Source of the DNA: Burkholderiales bacterium
GTDB taxonomy: Bacteria > Pseudomonadota > Gammaproteobacteria > Burkholderiales > Burkholderiaceae_D
NCBI GenBank assembly: GCA_005800405.1
Contig: SYFN01000195.1
Coordinates: 1-10,958 of the forward strand
Length of the DNA stretch: 10,958 nucleotides
Direction: 5' to 3'
Shown here: positions 7,374 to 10,958 of the stretch, in pieces
Position numbering within the stretch: the first letter of the stretch is position 1
Layout: every line of letters begins with the position of its first letter
Notes under the pieces: model-generated
What the model saw: only the letters and a program-made list of their open reading frames with translations
Databases searched by the model: none
Told to the model about the DNA's origin: nothing
Position numbers and translations under genes: made by a program

Positions 7374-8621
7374 TCACTTGGACATCTCGCCTGATTCAAT
7401 ATCAATAGAAGATGCTGATGCAGATAGTTTAACGTGCGAGTTTGATGAGACTTCTTGACTGTCACGATAGGCGATGGCAATCAGGAGCATCAATGGCACA
7501 CCAAAGCGCCAGTCTCGAAGCATTGCATTGAACATACTGGATACAATCAATGCGACCATCACCACAAGAAATGCCGTACCTTTAGTCGAGGATGCTCGTA
7601 AAGATTCACGTACTAAAGCTCCAAAAATCCAAACCAATAGCATCAATCCAATCGTACCCAACTCTGATCCATACAGCAAGTAGTCATTGTGTGGAGTACT
7701 CATGAAAGCCGTCTCGAGACCTTGGGCACGTACCGGATACTCTTGGCGCCACCCACCAATCCCGAATCCGATCACTGGTCTTTCAGCAATCATCGCGCCG
7801 GTTATCCGTAAAAACTGCAAACGATTACTCTCACCAGCGCCCAAACTGCCTTCTTGGAGTGCTGTGATAGCCGAACCAACTTCCTGAAGACGTCGGTGGC
7901 CCACACCGTTCGATGCGACAATACCCACCATAACAACGGATACCATCGCCACCGTCGCGAGCGACCGTCGGTTGAATTTCAATCGCCGGAGAATCACCAA
8001 GGCAGACAACAGATAAACCATCAAGGTACCAGTGCGGGTGACGGCGAACTGGACAACTACCCATTCGGTGAATGCGTACGCGACAAGATAAAGCAACATA
8101 CTACGCCGATCAACCGCATCGAACGCCTCGTTGAGCATCCAGGCTCCTGCAATCGCCATGAATATGCCAATCGAAATAGATTTATTGCCAGCATACTGAT
8201 GGTAATAAGAAAATATTGTCCAATCCGGCAGAAGACCAGCTTTTTCAACGCAAAAGATGAAGCCCGCATATAGCGCGCCTAGAAAGAGGGCTGACTTGGC
8301 ACGTCGATAAACTGCATTCTCGCAACCAACCGAAAAAAGCAACAGAAATGCGAAGACGAAGTAATGAATCATTCCGTGCCATCGGTAATCATTACCTGGG
8401 GACAGAAAGATGGCCGACAACAAAACCGCTGTAAAAAGTATCAAGCTAACGGTATAAGTCGGATGACATCGAATTGCGCTCCACTTCGCACCCAAGCTAC
8501 CAGCCGCAAACCAAGCTATGAAATAGAGCACAATAACGGTGTAGGTGATGCCGATCGGGAAAAACAAGGTGATTGGCAAAATAGCAAAAAATATTCCGGG
8601 AAGTTGCTCTCTCGAAGGCAT
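7374..8621 (-). CDS. O-antigen ligase / Wzy_C family polytopic membrane protein
   Basis: The 415-residue protein is mostly hydrophobic, with about ten predicted membrane segments (for example around 9-40, 57-73, 85-98, 109-125, 149-163, 176-192, 200-212, 221-236, 318-335 and 354-366). It has the large periplasmic loop of the Wzy_C/WaaL family. That loop shows ESNRLQFLRITGAMIAERP (264-282), the GFGIGGW turn (285-291) and TPHNDYLLYGSELG (309-322). H311 and R196 (in AVTRTG) fit the conserved His and Arg of O-antigen ligases. The likely role is transfer of undecaprenyl-linked O-polysaccharide to lipid A-core at the periplasmic face. A polymerase (Wzy) or a protein glycan ligase cannot be excluded from sequence. 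The ATG at 8621 is preceded on the minus strand by AGGAA about eight bases upstream. The gene is divergent from the GT2 gene and convergent with the GT4 gene. Confidence 0.85.
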   Translation of the reverse strand: MPSREQLPGIFFAILPITLFFPIGITYTVIVLYFIAWFAAGSLGAKWSAIRCHPTYTVSLILFTAVLLSAIFLSPGNDYRWHGMIHYFVFAFLLLFSVGCENAVYRRAKSALFLGALYAGFIFCVEKAGLLPDWTIFSYYHQYAGNKSISIGIFMAIAGAWMLNEAFDAVDRRSMLLYLVAYAFTEWVVVQFAVTRTGTLMVYLLSALVILRRLKFNRRSLATVAMVSVVMVGIVASNGVGHRRLQEVGSAITALQEGSLGAGESNRLQFLRITGAMIAERPVIGFGIGGWRQEYPVRAQGLETAFMSTPHNDYLLYGSELGTIGLMLLVWIFGALVRESLRASSTKGTAFLVVMVALIVSSMFNAMLRDWRFGVPLMLLIAIAYRDSQEVSSNSHVKLSASASSIDIESGEMSK

Positions 8622-8683
8622 ACTGAATTTCCTGATCGATCTCAGTCCTAAAGTCTACCCCATCAGCCTCCAAAGTCTGAAAC
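8622..8683. promoter_or_regulatory. Divergent promoter region between ligase and GT2 genes
   Basis: The two genes diverge from this 62-base gap, so promoters for both must lie here or overlap their 5' ends. AAAGTCT occurs as a direct repeat at 8650-8656 and 8672-8678, 22 bases apart (about two helical turns), each preceded by a TCC-rich segment. I cannot name a regulator, and no strong -35/-10 pair stands out. Confidence 0.35.
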
Positions 8684-9544
8684 ATGACCACCATTCAATT
8701 TCAAAAAAATCCACTGAGTGAGCTGACGGTCATTATCGTCACCTATAACAGCGTACATTGCGTGGAGGCTCTGGCATCGGCATTAAGGGAGTTAGCCAAT
8801 GTAATTTGTGTGGATAACGCATCCACCGATAACACCACTGAAAAAATTACGAAATTTCTACCAAACGCACAATTATTATTGAATGAAAAAAATGAAGGGT
8901 TTGGTGCAGCTAATAATCGTGCACTCCAACAAACCTCTACTACATTTGCCCTGTTATTAAATCCTGACACACTGCCTGAGCCTGATTTTTTTGAACAGAT
9001 AATGCAGGCTGCCGAGCAATTTCCGGATGCAGCCATGATCGCGCCGCAACTTTTGGACAGACACAATGTAGAGGAAATCAATTACCGGTGGCCCAGCTCG
9101 CAATGGATCTCAAAAGGTTGCGGTGCCGATGGGCCCTGCTGCGTGGGGTTTTTATGTGGCGCTGCCATACTTCTAAATATAGAAAATATGTCGAAAATCG
9201 GATTTTTTGATGAAGATTTCTTTTTGTATTACGAAGATGAAGATCTCTCACAACGCGCATTTGATGCAAAGCTTTCCATGGTAGTCGTCCCTCAGATCAA
9301 GCTAAAGCACCTATCGCGCGGCTCGGTCAAAGGGCACGCACCTCTCAGATCTGAGTTTTTACGCGGTTACCATCATGCGCAATCAAAGCTTTTATTTGAA
9401 AAAAAACACGGCAAAAAAGCTAGATGGTTACGATGGAAGACACTCTGTCTCGCCTTATTAACACTGCCGCTGAGGCTACTAATTCCACAACCAAAGTATA
9501 TTGCGAGACTACTTGGCAGAACAGTTGGCTTGATACGAGCTTGA
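8684..9544 (+). CDS. Glycosyltransferase family 2, WbbL-like (rhamnosyltransferase-type)
   Basis: This is a GT-A fold inverting glycosyltransferase expected to add a sugar to a lipid-linked glycan in LPS or another surface polysaccharide. The 286 residues show the nucleotide-binding start LTVIIVTYNS (14-23), VDNASTDNT (43-51) and the metal-binding NPDT (93-96, in place of a strict DxD). The family-typical IGFFDEDFFLYYEDEDL block (172-188) carries the presumed catalytic base. This architecture matches the WbbL/dTDP-rhamnosyl branch, but the donor sugar is inferred. The C-terminal ~40 residues are basic with a hydrophobic stretch (about 254-267), which may attach the protein to the membrane. 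No clear Shine-Dalgarno sequence precedes ATG 8684. The gene is clearly more AT-rich than the housekeeping operon (19 G/C in the sample 8821-8880), consistent with acquisition by transfer. Confidence 0.88.
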   Translation: MTTIQFQKNPLSELTVIIVTYNSVHCVEALASALRELANVICVDNASTDNTTEKITKFLPNAQLLLNEKNEGFGAANNRALQQTSTTFALLLNPDTLPEPDFFEQIMQAAEQFPDAAMIAPQLLDRHNVEEINYRWPSSQWISKGCGADGPCCVGFLCGAAILLNIENMSKIGFFDEDFFLYYEDEDLSQRAFDAKLSMVVVPQIKLKHLSRGSVKGHAPLRSEFLRGYHHAQSKLLFEKKHGKKARWLRWKTLCLALLTLPLRLLIPQPKYIARLLGRTVGLIRA

Positions 9545-9607
9545 GACTACGTCTACTCCCAAGATCTCTTTAAAAATCAACCATAAAATTTTGTTTCGTG
9601 AACGGCT

Positions 9608-9743
9608 TGGGGAAGCGTTGATTAAATAAATCCAGAAAATTTTTTGGCAAGGCCAATCGCACCAAACCTCTGATTTTGCGGGTCCCTGCGTCGCACAACT
9701 ACGTTGGCTCGCCGGGCAACGTGGATTATTCAGTGGCTCCTCA
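9608..9743. mobile_element. Candidate miniature transposable element or IS-end remnant
   Basis: The gap 9545-9856 (312 bases) contains no supported gene, but this 136-base segment has element-like ends. The left end, TGGGGAAGCGTTGATTAAAT at 9608-9627 continuing AAATCC, resembles the reverse complement of the right end, TGAGGAGCCACTGAATAATC plus C (9743 back to 9723). Nine of the first 15 positions agree and both ends finish in ATAA(A)TCC. GGCT flanks both sides (9604-9607 and 9744-9747), as a 4-bp target duplication would. Inside, ACGTTG (9701-9706) and CAACGT (9717-9722) form a hairpin. The segment is more GC-rich than its flanks. No transposase is present. The boundaries and the mobile nature are inferred. 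Confidence 0.35.
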
Positions 9744-9788
9744 GGCTGAAGTATAAAACCTTGGATTAGTACTAGCTAAAGAGCCTGA
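9741..9788. repeat. 7-bp inverted repeat in the GT2/methyltransferase gap
   Basis: TCAGGCT (9741-9747) and AGCCTGA (9782-9788) are perfect inverted copies with a 34-base loop. They sit between the convergent GT2 and methyltransferase genes. No T-run follows, so a terminator role is only a possibility. Confidence 0.25.
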
Positions 9789-9856
9789 ACTATCGCTTCA
9801 GAAATTCATGCGTAAAGATAATCAGTTATTGAAAAAAATCAAATAGTACGTTCAAT

Positions 9857-10441
9857 TTACTTCTTGGCTTCGAACTCCCAGATCAAGTGAGATTGCTCCC
9901 CCATCAATCTCTTTCCCATATCTCTCAGGAGTTCAGCGAGGTTTGACGTTTTGGGCTTATACAAATCACGAGGATGCACCCAAGCCTGGCGAAGTAAATT
10001 GAAATTCCCGTGAAAGCCGTACATCCTCGCAAGAAAATCCGGACTCGTAAAATAACGATGTGTTTTTTTTGTAATTATGTTCACATGTGTTGGGTCCCGA
10101 AAAGCTTTTTCGCTGGGGAATGCCGGCGTAACCGAATATAAAATTCCATTTGGTTTTAAAACACGCCATATCTCATTCATTAGCTCAACAAATGGAAACC
10201 TTGATGATTTTGTGTTGAAATCAAGGGCGACGCGCGGTATGTGCTCAAAAAAATCATAAGCCGATACAGAATTAAAATAACTATCAGGAAATGGAATAGG
10301 CTCAACAGCAAGATTAGCGGTCACAATGGTTGCATTGCTCTTTTCTTCCTCACTTGCTCTGATATCAATTCCATATAAATTGTCATATCCAAAAGGATTT
10401 TTGGGCGACAAGCCACAACCTAAATCAAGATGAGTGCGCAT
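9857..10441 (-). CDS. Class I SAM-dependent methyltransferase, substrate unknown
   Basis: The 194-residue protein has a Rossmann methyltransferase core. Motif I is HLDLGCG (4-10), immediately after the start. The acidic ribose-binding residue is D26 in YGIDIR. A motif resembling post-II is the FPDSYFNSVSAYDFFEHIPR segment (51-70), and motif III-like IWRVLKPNGIL is at 91-101. It fits the Methyltransf_11/25 type that begins directly with the SAM-binding loop, so the ATG at 10441 is plausible even without a visible Shine-Dalgarno sequence. Base composition is AT-rich (23 G/C in the sample 10261-10320) and unlike regions 1 and 3. Placement between LPS genes and msbA suggests modification of a surface glycan or its intermediate; that is inference from context only. 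The second half (about 102-194) matches no domain I can name. Confidence 0.82.
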   Translation of the reverse strand: MRTHLDLGCGLSPKNPFGYDNLYGIDIRASEEEKSNATIVTANLAVEPIPFPDSYFNSVSAYDFFEHIPRVALDFNTKSSRFPFVELMNEIWRVLKPNGILYSVTPAFPSEKAFRDPTHVNIITKKTHRYFTSPDFLARMYGFHGNFNLLRQAWVHPRDLYKPKTSNLAELLRDMGKRLMGEQSHLIWEFEAKK

Positions 10442-10619
10442 ATTATTTAAAATTTCGAATTAATTTGGCGTGAATACAGAACGAACATGGGGAGCGCGGC
10501 TACATACAAATCTCAACTAAAATAAAATGAGCCGTTTTGAAAATTCATCATTTTTTCAGATAAAAATTTGGAAATATAAAGTACTGTTACTGAGCCTAGA
10601 TTCTTGCTTATCATTCACT
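10442..10619. other. AT-rich intergenic stretch with no supported gene
   Basis: No RNA gene, terminator or convincing promoter could be identified. The open frames here are short. The stretch separates the methyltransferase from the msbA-linked small ORF; both lie on the minus strand. Confidence 0.4.
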
Positions 10620-10733
10620 TCAATCACTGAGCTCGATTTCCGCAATATTCTTCAAGCTTTTCCAGCTCAACGCTCCCGATATCGCCAGTGTTATCCAACA
10701 AGGAAGGGGCAGGAAACCGGAAAACTGTGTCAT
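10620..10733 (-). CDS. Possible 37-residue small protein coupled to msbA
   Basis: On the minus strand an ATG at 10733 begins 12 bases after the msbA stop. It is preceded by GAGGAG (10744-10739) with 5-base spacing, the strongest Shine-Dalgarno sequence in the right half of the window. The frame runs 37 codons to TGA at 10622-10620. The predicted peptide has a hydrophobic stretch, FLPLPCWITLAISGALSW (7-24), that could be a single membrane helix, followed by a short charged tail with KSLKNIAEIELSD. I know no family for it. It may be a genuine small membrane protein, the start of a truncated gene, or chance. Confidence 0.35.
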   Translation of the reverse strand: MTQFSGFLPLPCWITLAISGALSWKSLKNIAEIELSD

Positions 10734-10745
10734 CAGCGCTCCTCG

Positions 10746-10958
10746 TCAGGGCTCCCTTGAAAACTGCAGGTGATACAGATGGGCATACACACCGTTAGCT
10801 GCAAGTAATTGCGTGTGGCTGCCAATTTCGGCGATTCGACCGTCTTGCAAAACGACGATGCGATCCGCGTGCTCGGCCGTGGACAGGCGATGGGCAATCA
10901 TCAGCGTTGTACGTCCCTGCATTAGGGTATCCAATGCCAGCTGCACCGCACGTTCAGA
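10746..10958 (-). CDS. msbA: MsbA-like lipid A/LPS ABC transporter, C-terminal part only
   Basis: Only the last 70 codons are inside the window; the gene continues beyond the right edge and no start is present. The frame opens with SERAVQLAL, the segment just after the Walker B/D-loop of ABC exporters. It contains the H-loop switch region [20 protein letters not shown], then the usual [16 protein letters not shown] and a C-terminus ending in YAHLYHLQF plus a few residues. In MsbA these belong to the nucleotide-binding domain that powers lipid A-core flipping across the inner membrane. The MsbA assignment rests on this tail and on the LPS context; another type I ABC exporter of the same family is possible. 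GC content returns to the level of the housekeeping region. Confidence 0.8.
   Translation of the reverse strand, partial: SERAVQLALDTLMQGRTTLMIAHRLSTAEHADRIVVLQDGRIAEIGSHTQLLAANGVYAHLYHLQFSREP

Noticed and set aside
7854..8273. 139-codon + strand open frame opposite the ligase gene
   Set aside because: The minus-strand ligase reads as a coherent multi-pass membrane protein with Wzy_C motifs; the + frame is a shadow with no features.
9834..9842. A-run next to a small ATAA/TTAT stem as a terminator for the convergent genes
   Set aside because: The stem is only four A/T pairs and the A/T tract is on the wrong side of it for either strand.
9808..9846. Short + strand frame beginning MRKDNQLLKK before the methyltransferase stop
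   Set aside because: Only 12 codons from ATG to stop with no Shine-Dalgarno sequence; an upstream in-frame extension is also short and unrecognised.
10527..10760. 77-codon + strand open frame before msbA
   Set aside because: It has no Shine-Dalgarno sequence, no recognisable motif, and overlaps the 3' end of msbA antisense.
1..10958. Search for CRISPR arrays, tRNA or rRNA genes, toxin-antitoxin pairs, phage genes or a new defence system
   Set aside because: No regularly spaced repeats, no cloverleaf-like segments and no nuclease, helicase or phage-type open frames beyond RNase G were seen; the gene content is housekeeping plus surface polysaccharide.

Overview
The window looks like the chromosome of a betaproteobacterium, most likely order Burkholderiales. 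An Oxalobacteraceae-like host (Herminiimonas/Undibacterium-type) is my guess, not something I could test. The basis is the gene order purD-hemF-nadD-rsfS-rlmH-maf-rng, which is familiar from that order, and the close match of every product to proteobacterial families. The left edge lies inside purD and the right edge inside an msbA-type ABC transporter gene, so both end genes are partial.

Region 1 (about 1-5803, + strand) is a tightly packed housekeeping operon. It holds purD (purine synthesis), hemF (aerobic heme synthesis), nadD (NAD synthesis), rsfS (ribosome silencing), rlmH (methylation of 23S rRNA pseudouridine 1915), maf (nucleotide pyrophosphatase) and rng (RNase G). Several junctions overlap: ATGA at hemF/nadD and maf/rng, and TAATG at nadD/rsfS. 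This implies translational coupling. The most unusual gene here is rsfS, whose normal ~112-residue domain carries a ~131-residue Lys/Ala/Thr tail like histone H1. The first ~50 bases are extremely GC-rich and replace conserved purD residues in a one-directional way that looks like read or contig-end error.

Region 2 (about 5804-10441) is a cell-surface polysaccharide/LPS patch with mixed strand orientation and falling GC. It contains a GT4 glycosyltransferase resembling LPS-core mannosyltransferases (+), an O-antigen ligase/Wzy_C membrane protein (-), a WbbL-like GT2 glycosyltransferase (+) and a small SAM-dependent methyltransferase (-). As a 60-base sample, 1021-1080 in hemF has 37 G/C, while 8821-8880 in the GT2 gene has 19 and 10261-10320 in the methyltransferase has 23. 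Together the genes suggest assembly of an LPS core or O-chain sugar, ligation of O-antigen to lipid A-core, and possible methylation of a glycan or a polysaccharide intermediate. The intergenic stretches hold an open-frame relic (6987-7373) and a 136-bp candidate miniature mobile element or IS-end remnant (9608-9743).

Region 3 (about 10442-10958, - strand) holds the last 70 codons of an msbA-like lipid A/LPS flippase gene. It is followed after 12 bases by a 37-codon open frame with a strong Shine-Dalgarno sequence and one possible membrane helix.

I see no convincing new multi-gene system. The items most worth a second look are the H1-like RsfS tail, the candidate miniature element and the small ORF coupled to msbA.
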